Source: Pseudonocardia terrae
GTDB lineage: Bacteria > Actinomycetota > Actinomycetes > Mycobacteriales > Pseudonocardiaceae
DNA length: 64,000 nt
NCBI RefSeq assembly: GCF_021343995.1
Contig: NZ_JAJTTE010000007.1
Coordinates: 62,001-126,000, forward strand
Reading direction: 5' to 3'
A model generated the notes under the pieces. That model saw only the letters and a list, made by a program, of their open reading frames with translations. It was not told the origin of the DNA and searched no databases. The position numbers were made by a program, and so were the translations under genes. Of the stretch, positions 32,083 to 40,783 are shown one piece after another. How positions within the stretch are numbered: position 1 is the first letter of the stretch; the number at the start of each line of letters is the position of its first letter.

Positions 32083-32543
32083 GACGGCACCCCGCGCTCC
32101 AGGACGACCTCGCGCCACTCCACCGCGGCCTCTCCCGCAGCGTCGACGAAGGTCGTCTCGAGGGTGATCCGCCGCATCGGCGGCCTGCCCGACCCGCCGC
32201 CGACCCGTTCGTCGCCGACGAGCCTGCGGACGCCGCGGAGCTCGTCGCCGACCACGAGCGGGCGCCGGTAGCGCCACCGCACGGAGCCGACGATCACACG
32301 TTCCAGGGCCAGTCCGAGGCGCTCGACCATCGCTCGCTGGTCGCGGTGGTGCCCGCTGACCACGACATGAGTGGGCGTGGCCGCGAGCGCGCCGAAACCG
32401 GCTGCCGCGGCGGCGACCGGGTCGCTGTGCACCGGGTCGGTGGCGTGGGTGGCGCGGGCGAACTCGCCCACCTTTCCGGCCTCCACGGTGAAGGCCACCT
32501 CGTCGAGCACGTCCCCGACCGTCCTCGTCCGCTCCGCGCTCAC
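32079..32543 (-). CDS. MaoC-like (FAS1-type) dehydratase, N-terminal hot-dog half
   Basis: A 154-aa protein. It has the FAS1-like N-terminal hot-dog pattern (EVAFTVEAGKVGEFARATHA, DPVHSDPVAAAAAGFGALAA, PLVVGDELRGVRRLVGDERV). It lacks the D-x4-H catalytic pair, as expected for the partner chain. Both boundaries are 4-nt GTGA overlaps with its neighbours, so the three genes are tightly coupled. Confidence 0.8.
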   Translation of the reverse strand: MSAERTRTVGDVLDEVAFTVEAGKVGEFARATHATDPVHSDPVAAAAAGFGALAATPTHVVVSGHHRDQRAMVERLGLALERVIVGSVRWRYRRPLVVGDELRGVRRLVGDERVGGGSGRPPMRRITLETTFVDAAGEAAVEWREVVLERGVPS

Positions 32544-34216
32544 GTGGTGGACGGGACCTTCTCGCGGGCGTCGAGCTTGCGCGCGATGTCCTGCCGCAGC
32601 AGGTGCTTCTGGATCTTGCCGGTCGCGGTCATCGGCAGCTCGTCGACCAGCTCCAGGCGCTCGGGGGTCTTCTGGATCGCGACGCCGCGCTCCAGCAGGT
32701 AGGCCTTGAGCGAGTCCAGAGTCGGCGGCGAGTCCCGGTCGGTGGGGACGGCGTAGCAGCAGACCCGCTCGCCGAGCCGCAGGTCCGGCATGCCGACGAC
32801 GGCAGAGGCCCGGACACCCGGGTGTTCGGCCAGCAGGTCCTCGAGCTCGCGGACACTGATGTTCATGCCGCCGCGGATCACGATGTCCTTCGTGCGGCCG
32901 GTGACCCGGACGTAGCCGTCGGCGTCCATGCGGCCGAGGTCGCCGGACCGGGAGAGGCCGTCGGCGGTGTAGAGCTCGGCCGTCTCGTCGGGCCGTCCGA
33001 GATAGCCGAGCATGTGGCTGGGTCCGCGGTAGGCGATGTCGCCCTCCTGCCCGGCGGGCACGGGCACGCCGGCCTCGTCGACCACCCGGACCTCGGCGTA
33101 CGGCAGTGCCGAGCCGTCCGAGATCAATGCCTTCTCCGGATCGTCGGCGACCGTGCAGGTCGTCGTCGTGAGGTTCTCGCTGCGCCCGTACAGGCTGAGG
33201 ATCCTGGTCGACGGCAGCAGCGTACGGGCCCGCTCCACCACCGAGCGCGGGATGGGCGCACCGGCGGAGACCCACACCCGCAGGCTCGAGGCGTCGTGCA
33301 GGGCGGGGTCGAGGACGTCCAGCGCCATCTGCAGGAACGTCGTGGCGGTGACGGTGATCGAGCAGCGGTACCGCGCGATCTCCTCGAGGCCGCGGCGCGG
33401 CTCCCACTCGGCCATCACGTGGGTGGAGCCCCCCGCCAGCAGCGGCATCAGGATCCCGGTGACCAGGCCGGTGGTGTGGGTGATGGGGGAGGGGCTGAAC
33501 CCCACGTCCGCCGAGGTGACCGCGAACGCCTGGTTCAGGCAGCGGGCGCCCCCGGCGTAGGTGTTGAACGTGTGCACGCAGCCCTTCGGGCGCGCCGTCG
33601 TGCCCGAGGTGTAGACGATGACGTAGGGATCGTCCGGCCCGACCGGCCTGCCCAGGGACGCTACGGCCTCAGCGGGATCGAAATCGGAGAGCAACGCGGT
33701 GAGCGGCGTGACGGGGCCGCCGGCCGCGGCGTCGTCCCGCACGACGACGACCGTGTGCACCCCGGGCCGGGAGGCGGCGAGGTCGCGGTACATGCCGAGG
33801 TAGTCGAAGCCCTTGAACGTCGACGGCGTCACCACCGCGGAGACCTCGGCGTCGTCGAGCACGTGGCCGACCTCGTCGCGGCGGTAGATCGGCATGATCG
33901 GGACGGTGATCGCGCCGAGCCGCGCGACGGCGGCGGTGACCACGGCGAACTCCGCCCAGTTCGGCAGCTGCACGGCGACCCGGTCGCCCGCGCGCACCCC
34001 GCGCTCGCGCAGGCCCACGGCGAGGCGAGCGGACAGGTCGCGCAGCTCGGCGTAGGTGTATCCGGCCGTGCCGTCGGTGACGAACGTCTTGTCCGGCGTG
34101 ACGCCCGCCTGGCGGGTGAGCACCTCGGCGAAGGTTTCCGTGCTCCAGCAGCCGGAGTCGTAGTACTCCTGCACCTCGACCGCCGGGTAGCGATCGCTCA
34201 CGGTGGGAATCTCCAT
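32540..34216 (-). CDS. AMP-forming acyl-CoA ligase (CaiC-like)
   Basis: A 558-aa ANL ligase and close relative of the 27775 product. P-loop YTSGTTARPKGCVHTF, adenylate motif SLYGRSENLTTT, SRSGDLGRMDADGYV, IVIRGGMNISVRELED, and catalytic Lys in TATGKIQKHLL. I chose ATG 34216 (MEIPTVSDRYPAVEV) because AGGACGGAA lies upstream; the frame stays open to 34303. It is first in the operon with the MaoC pair and divergent from the acyl-CoA dehydrogenase at 34376, with two motif B sites between. Confidence 0.86.
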   Translation of the reverse strand: MEIPTVSDRYPAVEVQEYYDSGCWSTETFAEVLTRQAGVTPDKTFVTDGTAGYTYAELRDLSARLAVGLRERGVRAGDRVAVQLPNWAEFAVVTAAVARLGAITVPIMPIYRRDEVGHVLDDAEVSAVVTPSTFKGFDYLGMYRDLAASRPGVHTVVVVRDDAAAGGPVTPLTALLSDFDPAEAVASLGRPVGPDDPYVIVYTSGTTARPKGCVHTFNTYAGGARCLNQAFAVTSADVGFSPSPITHTTGLVTGILMPLLAGGSTHVMAEWEPRRGLEEIARYRCSITVTATTFLQMALDVLDPALHDASSLRVWVSAGAPIPRSVVERARTLLPSTRILSLYGRSENLTTTTCTVADDPEKALISDGSALPYAEVRVVDEAGVPVPAGQEGDIAYRGPSHMLGYLGRPDETAELYTADGLSRSGDLGRMDADGYVRVTGRTKDIVIRGGMNISVRELEDLLAEHPGVRASAVVGMPDLRLGERVCCYAVPTDRDSPPTLDSLKAYLLERGVAIQKTPERLELVDELPMTATGKIQKHLLRQDIARKLDAREKVPSTT

Positions 34217-34275
34217 CGATTTCCGTCCTGGGATGAGGGTCGGGTCCGAGCCCGTCGTTCGGTCCGAAGTTACAA

Positions 34276-34286
34276 TGGTCTGGCCG
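34276..34286. promoter_or_regulatory. Motif B site, ligase side
   Basis: TGGTC-T-GGCCG (context ACAATGGTCTGGCCGAAAC), 59 bp upstream of the ligase ATG at 34216. Confidence 0.55.
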
Positions 34287-34326
34287 AAACAGCAATGATG
34301 CACGGGCGGAGGCCGAGGCTAGACTT

Positions 34327-34337
34327 TGGTCTGACCG
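34327..34337. promoter_or_regulatory. Motif B site, dehydrogenase side
   Basis: TGGTC-T-GACCG (context CTTTGGTCTGACCGATA), 38 bp upstream of ATG 34376. One mismatch from a perfect TGGTC-N-GACCA. Confidence 0.65.
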
Positions 34338-34375
34338 ATAGCATAATATCGGCGGCGATCGACGAAGGAGCTTCC

Positions 34376-35563
34376 ATGGATCTCGCTGACTCCCCCGCGG
34401 AGGCGGAGTTCCGGGCGCGGGTGCGGGCATGGCTCGCCGACACGCTCCCGACGCTGCCGTGGCCCGAACCTGTCGAGCTGGCCGACAAGCTGCCGTTCTG
34501 GCGGCGGTGGCAGCGCCTGCTGTTCGAGGGCGGGTACGCGGGCATGTCCTGGCCGCGGGAGTACGGCGGCCAGGGCGCCGACGCCAAGATCCGCGCGGTG
34601 TTCACCGACGAGGCCGACCGCGCGGGTGCGCCCGAGCGGCTCAACACGGTGGGCGAGGACTTCGCGGGCCCCACGATCATCGCCTTCGGCACGGACGCGC
34701 AGAAGGAGCGGTTCCTGCGCCCGATCCTCACCGGCGACGAGCTGTGGTGCCAGCTGTTCTCGGAGCCGGAGTCCGGCTCGGACCTCGCATCGTTGCGGAC
34801 GAAGGCCACCAAGGTCGACGGCGGCTGGCGGATCTCCGGGCAGAAGATCTGGACCAGCCGCGCCCATCTGGCCACGAACGCCATCCTGCTCGCCCGCACC
34901 GGCGGTACCGAACTGCCACGGCACAAGGGCATCACCTACTTCCTGCTCCCCCTGGCCGGCGAGGGAGTGACGATCCGCCCGCTCGCCCACATGCTCGGCG
35001 AGGCGGAGTTCAACGAGGTCTTCCTCGACGACGTCTTCGTGCCGGACGAGCTCGTGCTGGGCGAGGTGAACGGCGGCTGGAAGGTCGCGATGGCCACGCT
35101 CGGCTTCGAGCGGGTCGGCATCGCGACGGGCCGGGTCAACACCCGACGCGCCGTCGACGACATCGTCGCGCAGATCCGTGAGATGACCGGACCGGACGGC
35201 GCCCCCCTCGGAGCGGACCCGACGGTGCGGCAGAAGGTGGCCGATCTCTACGGCCGCGCGCTCGTGCACCATGCCATCGGCCAGCGCGTGCTGACCATCG
35301 CCGCGGACGGCGGCCCGCCGGGGCCGGTGACCTCGATCGGCAAGCTCTACTTCTGCCCGCTGGTGGAGGACCTCGCGGACTTCCGGCAGTCGCTGTCCCC
35401 GCTCGGCGGTCAGCTGGCCCCCGAGGAGCAGTCCGAGGCGGAGAGTCGTTGGCAACGGCTCGCCTACCAGGCCCGGGGCACCGCGATCGCCGGCGGCTCC
35501 ACCTTCATCCAACGCAACATCGTGGCCGAGCGGATGCTCGGCATGCCGAGGAGCGGAGCATGA
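34376..35563 (+). CDS. Acyl-CoA dehydrogenase (FadE-like), catalytic-type subunit
   Basis: A 395-aa enzyme from ATG 34376 (GAAGGAG). WCQLFSEPESGSDLASL is the flavin-site motif, QKIWTSRAH follows, GFERVGIATG has Glu at the isovaleryl-CoA-dehydrogenase position, and the end reads AGGSTFIQRNIVAERMLGM. It groups with the 3612 product. A partner like the 4814 product is not adjacent; the non-catalytic-type subunit at 38426, under the same operator motif, is the best candidate. The stop overlaps the following ligase start. Confidence 0.85.
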   Translation: MDLADSPAEAEFRARVRAWLADTLPTLPWPEPVELADKLPFWRRWQRLLFEGGYAGMSWPREYGGQGADAKIRAVFTDEADRAGAPERLNTVGEDFAGPTIIAFGTDAQKERFLRPILTGDELWCQLFSEPESGSDLASLRTKATKVDGGWRISGQKIWTSRAHLATNAILLARTGGTELPRHKGITYFLLPLAGEGVTIRPLAHMLGEAEFNEVFLDDVFVPDELVLGEVNGGWKVAMATLGFERVGIATGRVNTRRAVDDIVAQIREMTGPDGAPLGADPTVRQKVADLYGRALVHHAIGQRVLTIAADGGPPGPVTSIGKLYFCPLVEDLADFRQSLSPLGGQLAPEEQSEAESRWQRLAYQARGTAIAGGSTFIQRNIVAERMLGMPRSGA

Positions 35564-37536
35564 CGACCCCTGCCGCGCCCTCGACCGCGTCCGGCACCTA
35601 CGTCTGGACCCCCGGCGCGGAGTACCTCGAGAACGCGCGGATCGCCCGGTTCGCGCGCCGCCACGGCATCGAGGACATCGACGCGTTGCGCGCCCGCTCG
35701 GTCTCCGACGTCGGCTGGTACTGGGACGCGGTCGTCACCGACCTGGGCCTGCCGTTCTCGCGCCCGTACACGCAGGTTCTCGACCTGTCCCGCGGCGTGA
35801 CCGATCCGGACTGGTTCGTCGGCGGCGAGCTGAACGTGGCCGACGCCTGCCTGGCACGCTGGGCTGCGGACCCGGCGGCGCGCGACCGGACGGCGGTGGT
35901 GCACGAGGCCGAGGACGGCACGGTCGACCGGCTGACCTTCGCGGAGCTCGACGAGCGGTCGCGGCGGGTCGCGGCCGGCCTGCGGGAGCTCGGCGTCGGT
36001 CGGGGCGACGCCGTGGCGCTCTACCTCCCCATGGTCGCCGAGGCGGTCGTCGCGTTCTACGCCGCGGCCCGGCTCGGCGCGGTCCTAGTCCCGCTCTTCT
36101 CCGGGTTCGCCGCGGGCGCGATCGCCTCCCGCCTGCAGGACGGAGAGGTGCGGGCGGTCGTCGTCGCGGAGTCGACCGTCCGGCGGGGACGGACGGTGTC
36201 GATGCTGCCGCCGGTCCGCGAGGCCGTGGCGCAGAGTCCGTCGGTCCGGCACGTCGTGGTCGTCGGCACACCTGGCGACGGCGAGACCGCCTGGTCGGAC
36301 CTGCTCACCCACGATCCCGACCCGGGCCCGCCCGAGCCGATGGCGTCGTCGGACACGCTGCTGCTCGCCTACACCTCGGGGACGACGGGCCGCCCGAAGG
36401 GCGCGGTGCACACGCATGCCGGCTTCCTGGTCAAGACGGCGAGCGAGGTCGCCTACTCGTTCGACCTCGGACCCGGCGGAGTGTTCTGCTGGATCACCGA
36501 CATGGGCTGGATCATGGGCCCGCTGTCGATCGTCGGCACACACGCCAACGGCGGCGCGTTGGTGCTCTACGAGGGCTCGCCGGACGTGCCGGACCTCGGT
36601 CGGCTGTGGCGGCTCGCGGAGCGGCACCGGGTCACCATGCTCGGGGTGTCGCCCACCCTGATCCGCACCGTCCGCACGCTCGACACCGACTCGGTGGCGG
36701 CCGTGGACCTGTCCTCGGTGCACACGCTCGGTTCCACGGGCGAGCCGTGGGACGCCGAGTCGTACGAGTGGCTCGCGCGCGCCGTCTTCGGCGGCCGCGT
36801 GCCGATCATCAACTTCTCCGGTGGCACCGAGGTGGGCGGGTCGTTCCTCGCCCCCTACCCGGTCGAGCCGATCCGCAGCTGCTCACTGGGCGGGCCGTCG
36901 CTCGGGATGGACGTCGACGTCGTCGACGCCGCAGGCGAGCCCGTGCGCGGCGAGGTGGGCGAGCTGGTGTGCCGCCAGCCCTGGCCAGCGATGACCCGGG
37001 GGATCTGGCGGGACCGCGAGCGCTACCTCGAGGCCTACTGGTCGACCTTCCCCGGGCTGTGGCGGCACGGCGACCACGCCGTCGTCGACGCGGACGGGCA
37101 GTGGTTCCTGCGCGGCCGCTCGGACGACGTGATGAACGTGGCGGGCAAGCGGTTGGCGCCGGCCGAGGTCGAGGCCGTGCTGATCGCGCACCCGGCCGTC
37201 GCGGAGGCCGCGGTCGTCGGGGTGCCCGACGCGAAGAAGGGCGAGGCCGTATGGGCCTTCTGGGTGCCGCGGACCGACGCGACCGCGAGCGACGAGGAGC
37301 TCGCCGAGACATTGCGCCGCCGGGTGGGCGAGGAGCTGGGCAGACCCTTCGCGCCGAGCCTGATCCGCCGCGTGGACCAGCTGCCGAAGACCCGCTCGGC
37401 GAAGATCATGCGCCGGGCCGTGCGGGCCGCCGCGCTGGGGCAGGATCCCGGTGACCTGTCCGGCGCGGAGAACCCCGAGGCGCTGGACGTGGTCCGGGCG
37501 GCGGTGGGTGAACAGGCGGGCGCCCGCGATGGTTGA
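35560..37536 (+). CDS. Acetyl-CoA-synthetase-like acyl-CoA ligase
   Basis: A 658-aa ANL enzyme of acetyl/propionyl-CoA synthetase architecture. An N-terminal cap (TYVWTPGAEYLENARIARFA, VGWYWDAVVTDLG) precedes the core with YTSGTTGRPKGAVHTHAGF, CWITDMGWIMGPLSIVG, INFSGGTEVGGSFLAP, WFLRGRSDDVMNVAGKRLAP, and catalytic Lys in PKTRSAKIMRRAV. The W-to-G type pocket changes that allow larger acids cannot be judged here. ATG 35560 overlaps the dehydrogenase stop by 4 nt. A hairpin lies between its end and the convergent GntR gene. Confidence 0.86.
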   Translation: MTTPAAPSTASGTYVWTPGAEYLENARIARFARRHGIEDIDALRARSVSDVGWYWDAVVTDLGLPFSRPYTQVLDLSRGVTDPDWFVGGELNVADACLARWAADPAARDRTAVVHEAEDGTVDRLTFAELDERSRRVAAGLRELGVGRGDAVALYLPMVAEAVVAFYAAARLGAVLVPLFSGFAAGAIASRLQDGEVRAVVVAESTVRRGRTVSMLPPVREAVAQSPSVRHVVVVGTPGDGETAWSDLLTHDPDPGPPEPMASSDTLLLAYTSGTTGRPKGAVHTHAGFLVKTASEVAYSFDLGPGGVFCWITDMGWIMGPLSIVGTHANGGALVLYEGSPDVPDLGRLWRLAERHRVTMLGVSPTLIRTVRTLDTDSVAAVDLSSVHTLGSTGEPWDAESYEWLARAVFGGRVPIINFSGGTEVGGSFLAPYPVEPIRSCSLGGPSLGMDVDVVDAAGEPVRGEVGELVCRQPWPAMTRGIWRDRERYLEAYWSTFPGLWRHGDHAVVDADGQWFLRGRSDDVMNVAGKRLAPAEVEAVLIAHPAVAEAAVVGVPDAKKGEAVWAFWVPRTDATASDEELAETLRRRVGEELGRPFAPSLIRRVDQLPKTRSAKIMRRAVRAAALGQDPGDLSGAENPEALDVVRAAVGEQAGARDG

Positions 37537-37543
37537 GCTTCGC

Positions 37544-37562
37544 GGGCGGGCACCGTCCGCCC
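37544..37562. terminator. Weak bidirectional hairpin between convergent genes
   Basis: GGGCGG (37544-37549) pairs with CCGCCC (37557-37562) around a 7-nt loop in the 31-bp gap between stops at 37536 and 37568. Confidence 0.45.
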
Positions 37563-37567
37563 CGGTG

Positions 37568-38326
37568 TCAGTCCTCCTCGGGCACCGAGACGGTCGTGCG
37601 CTCGTCGACCTCGAGCGCGGCGGCGGCGTAGGAGTGCACGTGCCGGGTCATCCGGCGGACGGCCGCGTCGGCATCGCGCTCCTTGATCGCCCGGGTGACG
37701 GACCGATGGGCGCGGACGGTGATGTCGCGGACCTCGTCGTTGACGAAGCCCTCGTTGTGGGTCGTGGTGTAGATCGCCCGCGACAGCGCCATCATGATGC
37801 CGGTCAGGATCTCGTTGTGGCTGGCGGTGGCCACGGCTACGTGCCAGTCCACGTTGGCGCGCAGGAACCCGTCGAGGTCCGCGCTGGCGGCGATCTCCTC
37901 GTTGGCGGCCTCCAGGCGCCGCAGGTCCCCGGCGGTCCGGTGCTGCGCCGCGAGCCGGGCGCAGGAGGGCTCGATCGCCTCGCGGGTCTCGTGCACCGAG
38001 GCGAGGCGGATCTGCCGGCCCCGGATCAGGAGCTCGAGCGAGCTGGCCACGGACTCCTCGCCCGGGCGCTGCACGAACGCTCCGCCCGCGCGGCCGGCCT
38101 TGATGCGGATGAGGCCCTGCACCTCGAGGATGCGCAGGGCCTCGCGCACCGTGGTGCGGCTCATCCGGGTCTGGGTGACGAGCTCGCGCTCCGGGGGGAG
38201 CGGGGTGCCCTCGGGGTACTCGCCCGAGAGGATGCGTTCGCGCAGCTCGTTGGCGAGGACGTCGGAGGCCTTGGGGACCTCCATCGGGGAGAGCCGGATC
38301 GCCGACCGGGCGTCGCCTGCGGCCAT
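37568..38326 (-). CDS. GntR-family (FadR/FCD type) transcriptional regulator, proposed motif B repressor
   Basis: A 252-aa regulator from ATG 38326 (AAAGGAGG, ideal spacing). The winged helix at about residues 20-85 reads VLANELRERILSGEYPEGTP, PPERELVTQTRMSRTTVREA. The FCD ligand domain carries the metal-type residues in FLRANVDWHVAVATASHNEI and VRAHRSVTRAIKERDADAAV. FCD regulators bind TGGT-N3-ACCA-type dyads, and motif B (TGGTC-T-GACC) fits. One copy lies 23 bp from its own start, and others precede the 26.4, 29.5, 34.4, 39.6 and 57.9 kb promoters. It probably releases DNA on binding a pathway acyl-CoA or acid. Confidence 0.87.
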   Translation of the reverse strand: MAAGDARSAIRLSPMEVPKASDVLANELRERILSGEYPEGTPLPPERELVTQTRMSRTTVREALRILEVQGLIRIKAGRAGGAFVQRPGEESVASSLELLIRGRQIRLASVHETREAIEPSCARLAAQHRTAGDLRRLEAANEEIAASADLDGFLRANVDWHVAVATASHNEILTGIMMALSRAIYTTTHNEGFVNDEVRDITVRAHRSVTRAIKERDADAAVRRMTRHVHSYAAAALEVDERTTVSVPEED

Positions 38327-38349
38327 GGGGTCCTCCTTTCCTGGTCTAA

Positions 38350-38360
38350 AGGTCTGACCC
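38350..38360. promoter_or_regulatory. Motif B site between the GntR gene and acyl-CoA dehydrogenase gene
   Basis: AGGTC-T-GACCC, with a further TGGTC half-site 7 bp to the left (38342-38346) and TTTACCA to the right. Sits 23 bp from the GntR ATG, consistent with autoregulation and control of the divergent gene at 38426. Confidence 0.6.
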
Positions 38361-38425
38361 AATTTACCATCGTCGCGGGCCACGACGTCGTCGTCACACG
38401 CCCGCGAGCCGAGTAGGAGCAACTC

Positions 38426-39499
38426 ATGCGTTGGGAACTCTCTGCCGAGCAGGCCGACTTCCGGGCGGTGCTCGCGGACTGGCTGAGCGGGACCTGCCCG
38501 CCGGAGACGCTGCGCGGCTGGCTCGACGCCGGCGACCACGCCTCGTTCGAGGAGCGTTTCGTGGGCGAGGGCTGGTTCGGGGTCGGGTCCCCCGAGGACC
38601 TCGGCGGCGAGGGCGGCGGGCTGGTCGAGCTCGCCCTGGCCGCGGAGGAGCTCGGCAGGCGAGCGGCGCCGTCCGCGGCCTGGCTCGGCTCGATGCTCGC
38701 ACTTCCCGCGCTGGCGGGGATGCCCGAGGCGGCCAAGGCGCTCCTGGCCGACGGCGTGACCACGGTGCTGGCCTCGCCGGCCGGCGTCGTCCCGACTGCG
38801 GGGACCGGGGTGACCGGCGACGGGTCGCGGCTCGGCGGAACCGTCGGCACGGTGCTCGCCGCGGACCGCGCGCACCGCCTGGTCGTCCCGGTCGGCGGAG
38901 CGCGGCCCTCGCTGCAGCTCGTGGAGGTCGACCAGCCGGGGGTGCGGATTCGCGCGCGGGCCCTCACCGACCGCAGCCGCTCAGTGGCCGACGTCGAGCT
39001 CGACGGCGCCCACGGCACCGCGATCCCGCTCGTGGGGCCCGAGGTCCTGGAGGTCGCGGCGCTGCGGGCTGCGGTGCTGGTCGCGGCCGACGCGCTCGGG
39101 GTCATGGAGCAGATGCTCGACACGACGGTCGAGTACACGCTGCAGCGCAAGCAGTTCGGCGTCCCGATCGGGTCGTTCCAGGCGGTCAAGCACGCGGCCG
39201 CGGAGATGCTGGTGAAGGTCGAGTCCGCCCGGTCGATCGTGTACCTCGCCGCTGCCTCGGTCGGGGCCGGCCATCCCGACGCGCCGCTGCATGCCGCGGC
39301 CGCGAAGGCGCAGGTGTGCGGTGCGGCGTCCGCCGCTGCGGACGCGGCCCTGACCCTGCACGGGGCGATCGGCTACACCTGGGAGCACGACCTGCAGATC
39401 TTCTACAAGCGGGCCAAGCTCGACGCCGAGCTGTTCGGCTCACCCGCGGCATGGAACGACCGCTTGGCGGACCGGTTGGCCCTGATTCCGGGCGCGTAG
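38426..39499 (+). CDS. Acyl-CoA dehydrogenase, non-catalytic-type subunit
   Basis: A 357-aa protein similar in build to the 4814 product: WELSAEQADFRAVLADWLSG, GVGSPEDLGGEGGGLVELAL, EYTLQRKQFGVPIGSFQAVK, TLHGAIGYTWEHDLQIFYKR. The C-terminal EGG/EGT segment is absent. Such chains pair with a catalytic FadE; the 34376 product, under the same operator motif, is the likely partner. It starts at ATG 38426 after TAGGAGCAA. It stands alone between two promoters with motif B sites on both sides. Confidence 0.83.
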   Translation: MRWELSAEQADFRAVLADWLSGTCPPETLRGWLDAGDHASFEERFVGEGWFGVGSPEDLGGEGGGLVELALAAEELGRRAAPSAAWLGSMLALPALAGMPEAAKALLADGVTTVLASPAGVVPTAGTGVTGDGSRLGGTVGTVLAADRAHRLVVPVGGARPSLQLVEVDQPGVRIRARALTDRSRSVADVELDGAHGTAIPLVGPEVLEVAALRAAVLVAADALGVMEQMLDTTVEYTLQRKQFGVPIGSFQAVKHAAAEMLVKVESARSIVYLAAASVGAGHPDAPLHAAAAKAQVCGAASAAADAALTLHGAIGYTWEHDLQIFYKRAKLDAELFGSPAAWNDRLADRLALIPGA

Positions 39500-39557
39500 G
39501 CATAGCTCCACGCCCGTTCGGTATGACCTTTCCCACGGCGACGAGTGTCGCCAGTTT

Positions 39558-39568
39558 TGGTCAGTCCT
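39558..39568. promoter_or_regulatory. Motif B site upstream of the 13-gene operon
   Basis: TGGTC-A-GTCCT (context CAGTTTTGGTCAGTCCTTTG), 48 bp upstream of GTG 39617. The TGGTC half is perfect, the other half degenerate, as at 29511-29521. Confidence 0.5.
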
Positions 39569-39616
39569 TTGTTACGATCGACCGCGCAGTGACGACGTGG
39601 TCGGAGGAGGTGTGCG

Positions 39617-40783
39617 GTGGACTTCGGGCTCACCGATGACCAGTCGACGATCCGGGACGCGGTCCGGGACCTCGCCGGCAAGTTCGACGACCAGTACTGG
39701 ATGGAGCACGACCGGGACAAGCGGTTCCCGACCGAGTTCTACGACGCGCTGGCGACGGGCGGCTGGCTCGGCATCACCACGCCGGAGGAGTACGGCGGCC
39801 ACGGCTTCGGCATCACCGAGGCGTCGATCCTGATCGAGGAGGTCGCCAAGTCCGGCGGCGGCATGAACGCCGCCTCGGCGATCCACCTGTCGATCTTCGG
39901 CATGCACCCGGTGATCAAGCACGGCTCCGACGAGCTGAAGAAGCGCACCCTGCCGCGGATCGTCGACGGCTCGCTGCACGTCTGCTTCGGGGTGACGGAG
40001 CCCGGCGCGGGCCTGGACACCCCGCGGATCACGACCTTCGCCAAGCGCGAGGGCGACCACTACCGGGTCAACGGCCGCAAGGTGTGGATCTCGAAGGCCG
40101 TCGAGTCGGAGAAGGTCCTGCTGCTGACCCGCACGCAGAAGGTCGACGAGGTCGCCAAGAAGACGGACGGCATGACGCTGTTCCTCACCGACCTCGACCG
40201 TTCGAAGATCGACATCCGGCCCATCCCGAAGATGGGGCGCAATGCCGTCACCTCGAACGAGCTCTTCATCGACGACCTGATGATCCCGGTGGAGGACCGC
40301 GTCGGCGAGGAGGGCAAGGGCTTCACCTACATCCTCGACGGGCTCAACCCGGAGCGGATGCTGGTCGCGGCCGAGGCGCTCGGCCTGGGCCGGGTCGCGC
40401 TGGACCGCGCGGTGACCTACGGCAACCAGCGCGAGGTGTTCGGCCGGCCGATCGGCATGAACCAGGGCCTGCAGTTCCCGCTGGCGGACTCGCTGGCCCG
40501 CCTCGACGCGGCGGAGCTGGTGCTGCGCAAGGCGACCTGGCTCTACGACCGGGGCGAGCCGTGCGGTCGCGAGGCCAACACCGCCAAGTACCTGTGCGCC
40601 GACGCCGGCTTCCAGGCCGCGGACCGGGCGCTGCAGACCCACGGCGGGATGGGCTACTCCGAGGAGTACAACGTCGCCCGGTACTTCCGGGAGGCCCGCC
40701 TGCTCAAGATCGCGCCGCTCAGCCAGGAGATGGTGCTCAACTACCTGGGCTCGCACGTACTGGGCCTCCCGAGGAGCTACTGA
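39617..40783 (+). CDS. Acyl-CoA dehydrogenase
   Basis: A 388-aa dehydrogenase from GTG 39617 (GGAGGAGG). VCFGVTEPGAGLDTPR is the flavin-site motif, RKVWISKAVESEKVLLL follows, and GLNPERMLVAAEALGLG holds Glu at the isovaleryl-CoA-dehydrogenase position; the end is IAPLSQEMVLNYLGSHVLGL. It leads the long operon. In the cyclohexanecarboxylate reading of the cluster this would introduce the ring double bond (AliB/BadJ role), but a linear or branched acyl-CoA is equally possible from sequence alone. Confidence 0.85.
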   Translation: MDFGLTDDQSTIRDAVRDLAGKFDDQYWMEHDRDKRFPTEFYDALATGGWLGITTPEEYGGHGFGITEASILIEEVAKSGGGMNAASAIHLSIFGMHPVIKHGSDELKKRTLPRIVDGSLHVCFGVTEPGAGLDTPRITTFAKREGDHYRVNGRKVWISKAVESEKVLLLTRTQKVDEVAKKTDGMTLFLTDLDRSKIDIRPIPKMGRNAVTSNELFIDDLMIPVEDRVGEEGKGFTYILDGLNPERMLVAAEALGLGRVALDRAVTYGNQREVFGRPIGMNQGLQFPLADSLARLDAAELVLRKATWLYDRGEPCGREANTAKYLCADAGFQAADRALQTHGGMGYSEEYNVARYFREARLLKIAPLSQEMVLNYLGSHVLGLPRSY